NCBI GenBank assembly: GCA_012512335.1
Contig: JAAZEK010000244.1
Coordinates: forward strand, 1-14,054
Direction: 5' to 3'
DNA length: 14,054 nucleotides
Source: Clostridiales bacterium
Lineage (GTDB): Bacteria; Bacillota; Clostridia; Caldicoprobacterales; DTU083
Shown here in pieces: positions 7,333-13,614 of the stretch (positions are counted from its first letter, which is position 1; every line of letters starts with the position of its first letter). A program made the position numbers and the translations under genes. The notes below the pieces were generated by a model. It made no database searches, had not been told where the DNA came from, and saw nothing but the letters and a program-made list of their open reading frames with translations.

Positions 7333-7949
7333 TCACACTTACCTCTCACATAAAAATTTAATGTCATCTCTATATCCAAATCATAAGCTACTTCAGTATT
7401 TAATTCCATAGTTGTGGGTATTTCTCCTCTTATATTGCTAAAAGAAATTTTCATATTAGATAAAGTTGGCTTGACGGACAAAGATTCTATTGCTGTAAGA
7501 AAATCTAACAGTCCTACATAATTTGTAGTAAAGCTGAATCGTACTGGGTAGATCCTATAATCTTCCTGCAAAATTGGATCCAAAAATATAAGACTTCGTC
7601 TACTCAATTTATTAGCATTTGCTTCTGATAATAATAAAATTATATCTTGAGAGTCTAAATTCTCTGGCATATCTTCTATCTTTTGCTTTATTAAAGCTTC
7701 TATCTCATCACGATTAGAATTTATCCTTTCCAGATCTCTGACTTTGTTGTCTCTTTCTTTAATAGTTTCTTGCAAAGATGATAGTTCTCTTTTAGCCAAG
7801 CCAGTCTTTTCCATAATAGGGCTTAGAAAGCTATTCAAATAAAGTGCAAATATTATTAAAGTTGTGAACACTGCAATTAAAGCTAATTTCTTCTTAGCAA
7901 TATTTATACTTGTACTCATATTCTTACTAGCATTTTTATTAATCTTCAT
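7329..7949 (-). CDS. pilO: Type IV pilus inner-membrane alignment protein PilO
   Basis: A bitopic membrane protein, 206 residues from the chosen ATG. PilO pairs with PilN to form the periplasm-side (here extracytoplasmic) scaffold that links PilM to the pilus machine. It has a short basic cytosolic N-terminus, one membrane helix (LALIAVFTTLIIFALYL, about residues 22-42), a coiled-coil-like stretch (SLQETIKERDNKVRDLERIN), then a ferredoxin-like C-terminal domain with YPVRFSFTTNYVGLLDFLTA and a terminal strand DLDIEMTLNFYVRG. The ATG at 7949 overlaps the pilN stop as ATGA and has GGAGG 10 nt upstream. A longer frame from 7982 would overlap pilN by 37 nt. Sequence identity to distant PilO proteins is low, so the name rests on topology and order after pilM-pilN. 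Confidence 0.88.
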   Translation of the reverse strand: MKINKNASKNMSTSINIAKKKLALIAVFTTLIIFALYLNSFLSPIMEKTGLAKRELSSLQETIKERDNKVRDLERINSNRDEIEALIKQKIEDMPENLDSQDIILLLSEANANKLSRRSLIFLDPILQEDYRIYPVRFSFTTNYVGLLDFLTAIESLSVKPTLSNMKISFSNIRGEIPTTMELNTEVAYDLDIEMTLNFYVRGKCE

Positions 7950-8494
7950 GGAGAGATAACCTCCATTTGTCCCAAAGTGCATCTTATTGTATAGATAACT
8001 TCATCATTTTGCTGGTATAAGATTTTTTCTATTTTAGCTTCTGCAAAATAACCACTATCAATTAGGCTTCGCAGGTAATCAGCGGATGTTTCGTCATTAG
8101 AACAATATCCAGATAAAAGCAGGGACGTATTATCGCAAGTAAATTGAATCAACCAAGAACCTTGAGGCTGGCTTTCTATTATGGTGCTAAGAACACCTCG
8201 CCAGTACTCTGCCGTGTTTTCCTCCATTGCTTTAAATGTTAGAAGCCGTTGACTCAATTCCTCCAATAACTTATTTTGCTGATCATATTTTTCCTCTAAC
8301 TCTGGTAGGTTGATTGTATCTTTTTTTAACATTTCTAAAGCTTGTTGACCGTCTCTATCTTTCTGTATTAGGTCTATATATGCGTATTTGACAATTATTC
8401 CAAGCAGTAAAGCTAATAAGAGTAGAAGTATTATGCTTTTTAAAGTAATTGGTTTGCTCCTATATTCGGAAGGTAGTAAATTTACTTCTTTCAT
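7946..8494 (-). CDS. pilN: Type IV pilus assembly protein PilN
   Basis: A 182-residue bitopic inner-membrane protein. Its cytosolic N-terminus carries the PilN signature, EVNLLPSEYR (3-12), which is the peptide that docks into the PilM groove. A single membrane helix follows (about 18-40, rich in Leu/Ile), then a coiled-coil-like region (LEMLKKDTINLPELEEKYDQ) and a C-terminal ferredoxin-like domain of the Fimbrial-assembly (PilN) family with QPQGSWLIQFTCDNTSLLLS. The ATG at 8494 overlaps the pilM stop (ATGA) and follows GAGAGGAAG. pilO follows with another 4-nt overlap. The three-gene block is the normal pilMNO order. Confidence 0.93.
   Translation of the reverse strand: MKEVNLLPSEYRSKPITLKSIILLLLLALLLGIIVKYAYIDLIQKDRDGQQALEMLKKDTINLPELEEKYDQQNKLLEELSQRLLTFKAMEENTAEYWRGVLSTIIESQPQGSWLIQFTCDNTSLLLSGYCSNDETSADYLRSLIDSGYFAEAKIEKILYQQNDEVIYTIRCTLGQMEVISP
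7960..7964 (-). promoter_or_regulatory. Ribosome-binding site that sets the pilO start
   Basis: The minus strand reads GGAGG here, 10 nt before the ATG at 7949. It lies within the last codons of pilN and fits the ATGA stop-start overlap better than the frame opening at 7982. Confidence 0.6.
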
Positions 8495-9423
8495 AAGCTA
8501 TACTTCCTCTCTTCTTGCTTTCCGTCCTCACAAATCAGAGAACCAAGACAATTTCCATATATATTCAGATCTATGATATTAGGAATAAAAGGTATTAAGT
8601 CATGTAAATCTTGCAGTGTGCTCCATTCAAGTTGAATATGCTGTCTAAGAAAATTTTTAAGCTCTGGTATATAAGCACCACCGCCATATAAAATTCCATA
8701 CTTCAAAGGCTTTTGTCCAATTTTATCTATACAGTAACTAATTTGATTTTGATAAGTAGATAACAGATGGTCGAGTATTATCTCTGGTTCGTACTTTTCT
8801 TGCTGTAAGGACTTACATCCAATAGGAAGAACCTTAACTAAAGGCACATGCTGCGATGATACTACTGCTACAGTCGTGTACTCATAACCGAAATCCACTA
8901 AAAAATAGTCAGAAATTCCAGCTTTACTTATAAGCTTGTGTATTGCACAGCTTTGTAAACCAACAGAAACAGGCTTGAGCCCTAGCCTAATTGCTTGGTC
9001 GATATACATGCGGTTTATGTTTTTTGATACTGTTATAGTGGTAGCGTTATAAAGTTCTGTTCCTTCATCTACTAAATCTATGAAATAATCATAATCCAAT
9101 TCTACTTTTAAATCAGACTCATATTGCTGAATTGCGTCTTGTACACTTAGGTGGAATAATGCATCATCTTGGTAGTTATCTGGATATGAAAGGGGAATTT
9201 CACGTATCAGGATTGAAGGGTGGTTATAAGACAGTATTGCTTTCTTAGTGCGAAAGCCAAGATGCTTCATTTCATTATTAGGAGAAACAGCTTCTATAAG
9301 TTGTTCCTTAGGGTAGGCCCCAAAACGTAATATACGTAAAACCGGCTTTCTTTGTGCTTCTATTAGTTTATAAGAATGGTTTCCCATATCAATAGAAATA
9401 ACTCGATTGCCAGTAATTAACAT
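8491..9423 (-). CDS. pilM: Type IV pilus assembly ATPase-like protein PilM
   Basis: A 310-residue actin-like cytosolic protein that binds nucleotide and the PilN N-terminus and anchors the alignment complex. The actin-fold motifs are visible: phosphate 1 ISIDMGNHSYKLIE (9-22), phosphate 2 YFLVDFGYEYTTVAVV (173-188) and adenosine loop GILYGGGAYIPELKNFL (243-259). No signal peptide or membrane segment is present. The ATG at 9423 follows GAGGTGAT, which overlaps the stop region of the pilin gene before it. The C-terminal tail (SLICEDGKQEERKYSL) is short and charged. Size is slightly below typical PilM (about 350). Confidence 0.94.
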   Translation of the reverse strand: MLITGNRVISIDMGNHSYKLIEAQRKPVLRILRFGAYPKEQLIEAVSPNNEMKHLGFRTKKAILSYNHPSILIREIPLSYPDNYQDDALFHLSVQDAIQQYESDLKVELDYDYFIDLVDEGTELYNATTITVSKNINRMYIDQAIRLGLKPVSVGLQSCAIHKLISKAGISDYFLVDFGYEYTTVAVVSSQHVPLVKVLPIGCKSLQQEKYEPEIILDHLLSTYQNQISYCIDKIGQKPLKYGILYGGGAYIPELKNFLRQHIQLEWSTLQDLHDLIPFIPNIIDLNIYGNCLGSLICEDGKQEERKYSL

Positions 9424-9432
9424 AAAATCACC

Positions 9433-11229
9433 TCACCATTGCATATTGTATAAAACCTCTTTAGAAAATCTTATTTCAAATAGTTCTGCCTCTGGTTCAA
9501 CTCTGAAAAAACGTCGGAAGCTTTCATCTTCTTGGCTTAATAGTTCCAATAGTATATCCTTATCTTTGTATAGCTTCAAACTACCTTCAACAACAAGATC
9601 ATTCCCCGAAATGAGTAGACCCGTGTGTTCAACTTGTTTGCTTGATTCTATAAAGATAGAACCATTGGTTATTAATATCCCCTCATAGCTACCTGCAGGC
9701 ATAATTATGTCTTTTTCATCAGGTGTAATATAGATAAAAGGTTTGTCCTCATCTAGGATAGAAAAACTGTTGCCATCTATTACAATATTTTGGTTCGTCA
9801 CCTCAATTGTTGGATTTAATTGAGAGCTGTAATCCCAAACTGTCTGAGTCTTCATTTTTAGTAGAATATCATTAAAGAAGTTATTGGATGGCATTTTACC
9901 AGAAGCTTCCTTCACCTGGTTATTGGCAAATACTAAACCAGATGTGTAACCTAAAAGCTCGTTCTTATCTTCACTTTCTGTCCCTTCTTCTCTCATAATC
10001 TTTATACTAGCAGTATTAATTCCCATTATGTGTTGTAGATAGCTAGGCAAATAACTATCTTCTGATGGAGGAGTATTAAGATAATCATATAATAGAGTGC
10101 CTTGCGTATCCATATCTAAATATGTAAAGTCATCCCTAAAATAGTCAATTGCGTATTCTGGTATGAAATCTGGGAAATAAAAGCTTGAATTCCATCCTCC
10201 TATACTTTCGACACTTTTGAATACTTCACCCCTAACAGGAATACTTTCTGAACCAAAGAGAAATCCTTGATTGTCTGGATAATTCAAGGTTCCATTGATA
10301 TAAATCATATCTCTTAGTACAATATTGCCACCATCTCCAGCAACTACACCAACTGAAACACCCTCTTCATCTGGACAAGCATATAAAACACCGTCTAAAT
10401 CAATTTTATTATTCTTACCTATAGCACTAATTTCTCCATAAGTATATAAATCAGATAAAAATGAAGCTTTAGAACCTTGTTCTCCATCTACATGTACACT
10501 GCGACAGATAACATCATCTGAGAAAGTTGATACGCTATTGTCTTGAAGATAAATACCTCCATTCACAACACACGAAGAGTTAGAATACAGTAGACTATTG
10601 TCACCTAGCAGTAGATTTCCTTTAATAAATAACTCACCCTCTGTTTCAAACTGTCCTCCATTTTTAATTATGAAATCTCCACCACTTAGGTGAACAAAGT
10701 CAAATAACAAGCTGCTAAAATATCCACTGATTTTGTTTACTACAACTTGACTATCTATACGTCTGCGAATTTTTCCAATTTCACCACGAGAGGAAATTCT
10801 AATGCGTAAGGGATTTTCAGTGGAGAAAAACTGTATCAGAACACTTATCTTTGCATTTTCAGGAATATTAGCAAGTACTGGACTTGGTAATTTGTATAAG
10901 TATCCTTTATCATTCATTATCTTTTTAAACTTAGGTCCTAATTTATCTTTAACATGACTTTGAGCTGCTTCTTGTACACTTTGTAATGGATATTTGAGAG
11001 GATCCCATTTGAATTCTGAAATACATTCTTCAAAGGCTTGTCTTGTTATTTCTCGAAACTCATCCATTGCATAATTCATCCCAGATTCAGCCAGATAATA
11101 GACTTCTTGATGAAGATCCTCATTAGCGGATACAAGGAAATGACTCTGGGCTATCGAAAATGTAGTTATCAATAGGAGAGACATAATCATCATTATATAG
11201 ATGGTAATGATTAGAACCGATCCTTTCAA
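9433..11229 (-). CDS. PilX/GspK-like large minor pilin with beta-rich body
   Basis: A 598-residue protein. The N-terminus is MKGSVLIITIYIMMIMSLLL, with a likely prepilin cut after Gly3, then a hydrophobic helix and a helical YYLAESGMNYAMDEF stretch typical of the PilX N-terminal family. Glu at mature position 5 is absent (Ile), as in GspK-type tip pilins. The rest (about 180-570) is rich in short Gly/Asn/Asp-turned strands (e.g. GGDFIIKNGGQFETEGELFI and GNDLVVEGSLKLY), suggesting a beta-helix or bactofilin-like body. I infer a tip or adhesive role; a specific function is not visible. The start is TTG, immediately after the previous gene's TAA, with AGGAGGAG 8 nt upstream. It is the last of four pilin-like genes before pilM. 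Confidence 0.85.
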   Translation of the reverse strand: MKGSVLIITIYIMMIMSLLLITTFSIAQSHFLVSANEDLHQEVYYLAESGMNYAMDEFREITRQAFEECISEFKWDPLKYPLQSVQEAAQSHVKDKLGPKFKKIMNDKGYLYKLPSPVLANIPENAKISVLIQFFSTENPLRIRISSRGEIGKIRRRIDSQVVVNKISGYFSSLLFDFVHLSGGDFIIKNGGQFETEGELFIKGNLLLGDNSLLYSNSSCVVNGGIYLQDNSVSTFSDDVICRSVHVDGEQGSKASFLSDLYTYGEISAIGKNNKIDLDGVLYACPDEEGVSVGVVAGDGGNIVLRDMIYINGTLNYPDNQGFLFGSESIPVRGEVFKSVESIGGWNSSFYFPDFIPEYAIDYFRDDFTYLDMDTQGTLLYDYLNTPPSEDSYLPSYLQHIMGINTASIKIMREEGTESEDKNELLGYTSGLVFANNQVKEASGKMPSNNFFNDILLKMKTQTVWDYSSQLNPTIEVTNQNIVIDGNSFSILDEDKPFIYITPDEKDIIMPAGSYEGILITNGSIFIESSKQVEHTGLLISGNDLVVEGSLKLYKDKDILLELLSQEDESFRRFFRVEPEAELFEIRFSKEVLYNMQW

Positions 11230-11670
11230 TTATTCATCTCCTCCTACAAACAGCACCTGCTCTAGGTAAAAAGGATTATCTTCTCTGTAAGGTTGTGTCT
11301 CTATTCCTATTGTAAGATAACCATTCTCCAAGCTTGGTTCAAATCGTGTAATACGTAGACCTAATGTGTTGGTCCCACCTCCAATTCGTTCATATACAGT
11401 TCCATTTTGTAAATAGTATCGGGTGTCTCCTATAATAAGCACTGTACCAGATAGTGATAGTTCCTCCGACAAATTATCCGCTCTTCGTAAGGTTTCAGAA
11501 ATACGATTAAGGATTACTCTTGCGTTTTGTTCTACATCTACTTGATACTCCTGTCTACGGTAGCTTCGATAACCTGTTAGATAGAGATTCATAGCCAAGA
11601 GTAATACTATGGAAAATAGCGAAAAAGCTATTACACACTCTATCAAAGTAAATCCATTAGTTCGTTTCAC
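11230..11670 (-). CDS. GspJ/PilW-like minor pilin
   Basis: A 146-residue prepilin-like protein. It has a six-residue leader MKRTNG, then FTLIECVIAFSLFSIVLLLA with the conserved Phe1 and Glu5, which is a textbook class III signal. The mature part has a helix with RRQEYQVDVEQNARVILNRI, typical of GspJ/PilW pseudopilins, and then beta strands including RYYLQNGTVYERIGGG and LGLRITRFEP, as in that family. The start is GTG at 11670 with AAGGAGG 5 nt upstream, 17 nt after the preceding gene. By position and order (H-like, long, J-like, X/K-like) it is a component of a minor-pilin initiation complex. Calling it GspJ-like rather than another minor pilin is an inference. Confidence 0.88.
   Translation of the reverse strand: MKRTNGFTLIECVIAFSLFSIVLLLAMNLYLTGYRSYRRQEYQVDVEQNARVILNRISETLRRADNLSEELSLSGTVLIIGDTRYYLQNGTVYERIGGGTNTLGLRITRFEPSLENGYLTIGIETQPYREDNPFYLEQVLFVGGDE
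11238..11245 (-). promoter_or_regulatory. Ribosome-binding site for a TTG start (PilX-like gene)
   Basis: The minus strand reads AGGAGGAG 8 nt before the TTG at 11229. It lies inside the last codons of the GspJ-like gene, whose TAA abuts the TTG. No ATG or GTG in the correct frame is as well placed, which supports TTG initiation and translational coupling. Confidence 0.75.
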
Positions 11671-11687
11671 TTCTGCCTCCTTGTTAT

Positions 11688-12542
11688 TTACTTTGAGCTC
11701 TTTGAAAGAAAGTTACTGCAAATTATAACTCCCTGTCTTCGACTTATGGGTTTACTATCCCATTCTCCTCCTATATCTTCATAGGCCTTAACTTGTAAAT
11801 ATATAGGGATTCCCTCAGGAGTTACAGACTTTCTTGAAGTAACAAGCAAATTATCATGCTGATACGCTTGCCAAAGCTCTTTAGTATTTACTTCTTGCTT
11901 CTCTGATTGAATTTTTGTGCAGCCATTATAAAGGAGCGGTTCATAAACATAAATCTTCATATTTTTGTTAGTCTGTTCTTCGATTAGTACAATAATTTCC
12001 TGACCTTCAGAAATTCCATGGGTGTGTAGATTGACTACACTATCGGCTTTTACTGAATCAAAGCTATAGCTAGCTGTGTTGCCTTCTCCATCTTCTAATA
12101 AAAGCTTGGTATTAGTGTTATCGCTAATAAGTTTGATTTGCAGTGGTCCGTTACCTGAAAAAACATGTGTCTCATCAATGGAATTACCAATGCTATAACA
12201 AAGAAAGCCATTATCCGAATTCTGAGTAACAATCAAGTCTATGTAATCCATGTTATTAGGAGAAGTTTTAGGCCAGTATCTCTCTGCTTCTATAGTAAAT
12301 AGAAAACCGTCCTGGAGAATTGAATCGGCAGACGTCCAATCAATAAATTCCGAAATTGTCATTCCCTTAGCTAATTCGTATAAGTTTCCGGCTATTGAGC
12401 CAGCAGTTAGATGTTGACGGCTAATTCTATTAATCTTTGCAAAAATAAGTTGAATTCCCAAGAAGGATGAACACAAAATTCCAATTACAGCTAAAGCTAT
12501 GACTAATTCAATTAAAGTTGTGCCACCATTTCCTTTAGTCAT
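11688..12542 (-). CDS. Type IV prepilin-like protein with long unrecognised C-terminal domain
   Basis: A 284-residue prepilin-like protein from the chosen ATG. The leader is MTKGNGG, cut after Gly7, then TTLIELVIALAVIGILCSSF with Glu at mature position 5. Its first mature residue is Thr, not Phe. After the helix the sequence is mixed alpha/beta (residues about 60-284) with two Cys (in NGCTKIQS and IICSNF). I recognise no known pilin domain in it. It sits where PilV/GspI-type genes occur, but is much longer than they usually are. The ATG at 12542 overlaps the previous gene by 8 nt and has GGGAGGG 9 nt upstream. A frame from a TTG at 12572 has a less pilin-like leader. Confidence 0.82.
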   Translation of the reverse strand: MTKGNGGTTLIELVIALAVIGILCSSFLGIQLIFAKINRISRQHLTAGSIAGNLYELAKGMTISEFIDWTSADSILQDGFLFTIEAERYWPKTSPNNMDYIDLIVTQNSDNGFLCYSIGNSIDETHVFSGNGPLQIKLISDNTNTKLLLEDGEGNTASYSFDSVKADSVVNLHTHGISEGQEIIVLIEEQTNKNMKIYVYEPLLYNGCTKIQSEKQEVNTKELWQAYQHDNLLVTSRKSVTPEGIPIYLQVKAYEDIGGEWDSKPISRRQGVIICSNFLSKSSK

Positions 12543-13017
12543 CAACTTTAACCCTCCCTGTGGTAACATCAACAGTTAGTTTGATAGTATCTCCACTATT
12601 GGTCTCTAGCACGATACTACCAGCTTGATTTGGGCTACCTAAATAAGAAAACCTTAATACACACAAATCTGCCATATTACCTATATGTGGCTTTTGGAGA
12701 TTAGAGCTAATTTTCGTAATTTTAGGGTCAAGAAAAACTTGTTTAATCGTAGGTTTGGTGAGATCATTTATGCGTAAATTGTAATAAAACTGTGTCGTAT
12801 GTAGTTCAAAAATATATTCACTACATTCTTGAACCGATTGTCTCTGCATTCGCCTGATGTCATTAGCAAGCATATGAGCACTACTTTGCAATACCCAGCG
12901 GTCATTAAACCTTAATAGTTGAGGAACCGCTAAAAGAGACAGGATGCTAAGTAATGAAAGCACAATTAGAAGCTCTATTAAAGAAAAGGCAGATCTAGTT
13001 CTAATATGAGTTCGCAA
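12535..13017 (-). CDS. GspH/FimT-like minor pilin
   Basis: A 160-residue pseudopilin from the chosen TTG start. The N-terminus MRTHIRTRSA precedes FSLIELLIVLSLLSILSLLA, with Phe1 and Glu5 but Ala instead of Gly at the -1 cleavage site, a tolerated variant. The mature part matches the GspH/FimT pattern: a helix with ANDIRRMQRQSVQECSEYIF, strands, FSYLGSPNQAGSIVLETN and the C-terminal TVDVTTGRVKV. The frame could open at ATG 13053, but that ATG has no ribosome-binding site and would give a 22-residue leader, whereas the TTG has GGGGGTGAT just upstream. It is the first gene of the pilin-pil-aro unit, about 83 nt from a predicted transcription start. FimT/GspH proteins help start the pilus. Confidence 0.87.
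   Translation of the reverse strand: MRTHIRTRSAFSLIELLIVLSLLSILSLLAVPQLLRFNDRWVLQSSAHMLANDIRRMQRQSVQECSEYIFELHTTQFYYNLRINDLTKPTIKQVFLDPKITKISSNLQKPHIGNMADLCVLRFSYLGSPNQAGSIVLETNSGDTIKLTVDVTTGRVKVDD
12552..12558 (-). promoter_or_regulatory. Ribosome-binding site that sets the start of the long prepilin
   Basis: The minus strand reads GGGAGGG, 9 nt before the ATG at 12542. It yields a seven-residue prepilin leader instead of the seventeen residues that would follow from the upstream TTG at 12572. Confidence 0.75.
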
Positions 13018-13021
13018 GTTT

Positions 13022-13030
13022 ATCACCCCC
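13022..13030 (-). promoter_or_regulatory. Ribosome-binding site for a TTG start (GspH-like gene)
   Basis: The minus strand reads GGGGGTGAT. The G-rich core lies 8 nt before the TTG at 13017. This strong site decides against the upstream ATGs at 13053, 13035 and 13032, of which 13053 has no recognisable Shine-Dalgarno. Confidence 0.7.
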
Positions 13031-13106
13031 ATCATATATCCACTAAGAATCATGCTGGAAATAAACTATATATATTACTAAGTATGTAAAAATGTGGACA
13101 TAATTA

Positions 13107-13135
13107 AGTATATTATATATTTCTCCAAATTACAA
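13107..13135 (-). promoter_or_regulatory. Sigma-A-type promoter of the pilin-pil-aro unit
   Basis: On the minus strand TTGTAA (13135-13130) and TATACT (13112-13107) are separated by 17 nt. The match to TTGACA/TATAAT is 4 of 6 and 5 of 6 at ideal spacing. Transcription would start near 13100, leaving a leader of about 83 nt before the GspH-like gene. The surroundings are very AT-rich, which raises the chance of a coincidental match. Confidence 0.55.
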
Positions 13136-13184
13136 GTAATATTTCTATTATTTTCCTATGAAAATCGAAATAATTTGTTGGTTT

Positions 13185-13221
13185 ATTATATACAAACAAT
13201 GAAAACGGTAAAATTGTCGAA
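13185..13221 (-). promoter_or_regulatory. Candidate Spo0A-linked promoter upstream of the pilin operon
   Basis: A perfect 0A box, TGTCGAA, lies at 13215-13221 on the plus strand (TTCGACA on the minus strand). Just downstream on the minus strand are TTTACC (13212-13207) and, after 16 nt, TATAAT (13190-13185). The box would sit near -37 to -43, where Spo0A often acts at sigma-A promoters. It also lies in the loop region of a small inverted repeat, AAAATTGTCGAATTTT. The -35 is weak, consistent with an activated promoter, but this is a prediction only. Confidence 0.4.
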
Positions 13222-13293
13222 TTTTCCGCCTCATTTTTGTTTCAATTCCGCTGTGATGATGGCTCCCACATAAGAAAATTTATTAGTTGTACG

Positions 13294-13614
13294 CTAAACT
13301 ACTACATGAAAAATATATACAAAATAGCACATTAACATAAAATAAACAGTAAATAAGACGCTTGAATACAGAAGCAGCCTAGATTTGAAATGACTCTGTA
13401 GTTTCCATATGACGAGTAAGAGCAATGGAATTACAATGATTTTAATTACAGGCAAAACTCCAGTATTTAACCAGAGCAATACAAATGGATTCCATTCATC
13501 AAAGCCCAATTGCAGTGCCTTAATTGTTAGAAAGTAGTCTGCGATATTGAACAAAGCTGTAAAACAAAGCATCAATCCAGATAATCGCTTTGTTTTGATT
13601 ACTCTCATTGTCAT
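13294..13614 (-). CDS. DUF5658-like small membrane protein, function unknown
   Basis: A 106-residue protein with three hydrophobic segments (about residues 11-31, 45-69 and 80-103) and a basic N-terminus MTMRVIKTKR. The pattern FNIADYFLTIKALQLGFDEW followed by NPFV resembles the DUF5658 family, in which a membrane helix bears Asp and is followed by a turn with Glu-x-NP. No catalytic role is known to me. The ATG at 13614 has GGAGG 10 nt upstream; a second in-frame ATG two codons on is also possible. It stands alone, transcribed toward the pilin operon, between that operon and a prepilin-peptidase-like gene end. A pilus-related role is only a guess from position. Confidence 0.7.
   Translation of the reverse strand: MTMRVIKTKRLSGLMLCFTALFNIADYFLTIKALQLGFDEWNPFVLLWLNTGVLPVIKIIVIPLLLLVIWKLQSHFKSRLLLYSSVLFTVYFMLMCYFVYIFHVVV

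Larger units (their letters stand above)
13054..13293. other. 240-bp intergenic regulatory region before the pilin operon
   Basis: No gene is apparent on either strand. It contains the two predicted promoters and the Spo0A box. There is also an imperfect direct repeat on the minus strand, GCGGAATTGAAAC (about 13250-13238) and GCGGAAAATTCGAC (about 13229-13216), 8-9 nt apart. I see no T-tract terminator after the DUF5658-like gene and no recognisable riboswitch core, so read-through from that gene into the pilin operon is possible. Confidence 0.6.

Noticed and set aside
9407..9688. Plus-strand frame opposite the 3' end of the PilX-like gene
   Set aside because: Ser/Leu-rich low-information translation opposite a long, better-supported coding frame.
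10207..10213. Third Spo0A-box 7-mer, inside the PilX-like gene
   Set aside because: It is within coding sequence and has no promoter context.
13054..13293. A cyclic di-GMP riboswitch before the pilin operon, as seen before some clostridial pilus genes
   Set aside because: I looked for the conserved GEMM core (GGCAAACC and ACGCAAAGCC-like blocks) and did not find it on the minus strand.
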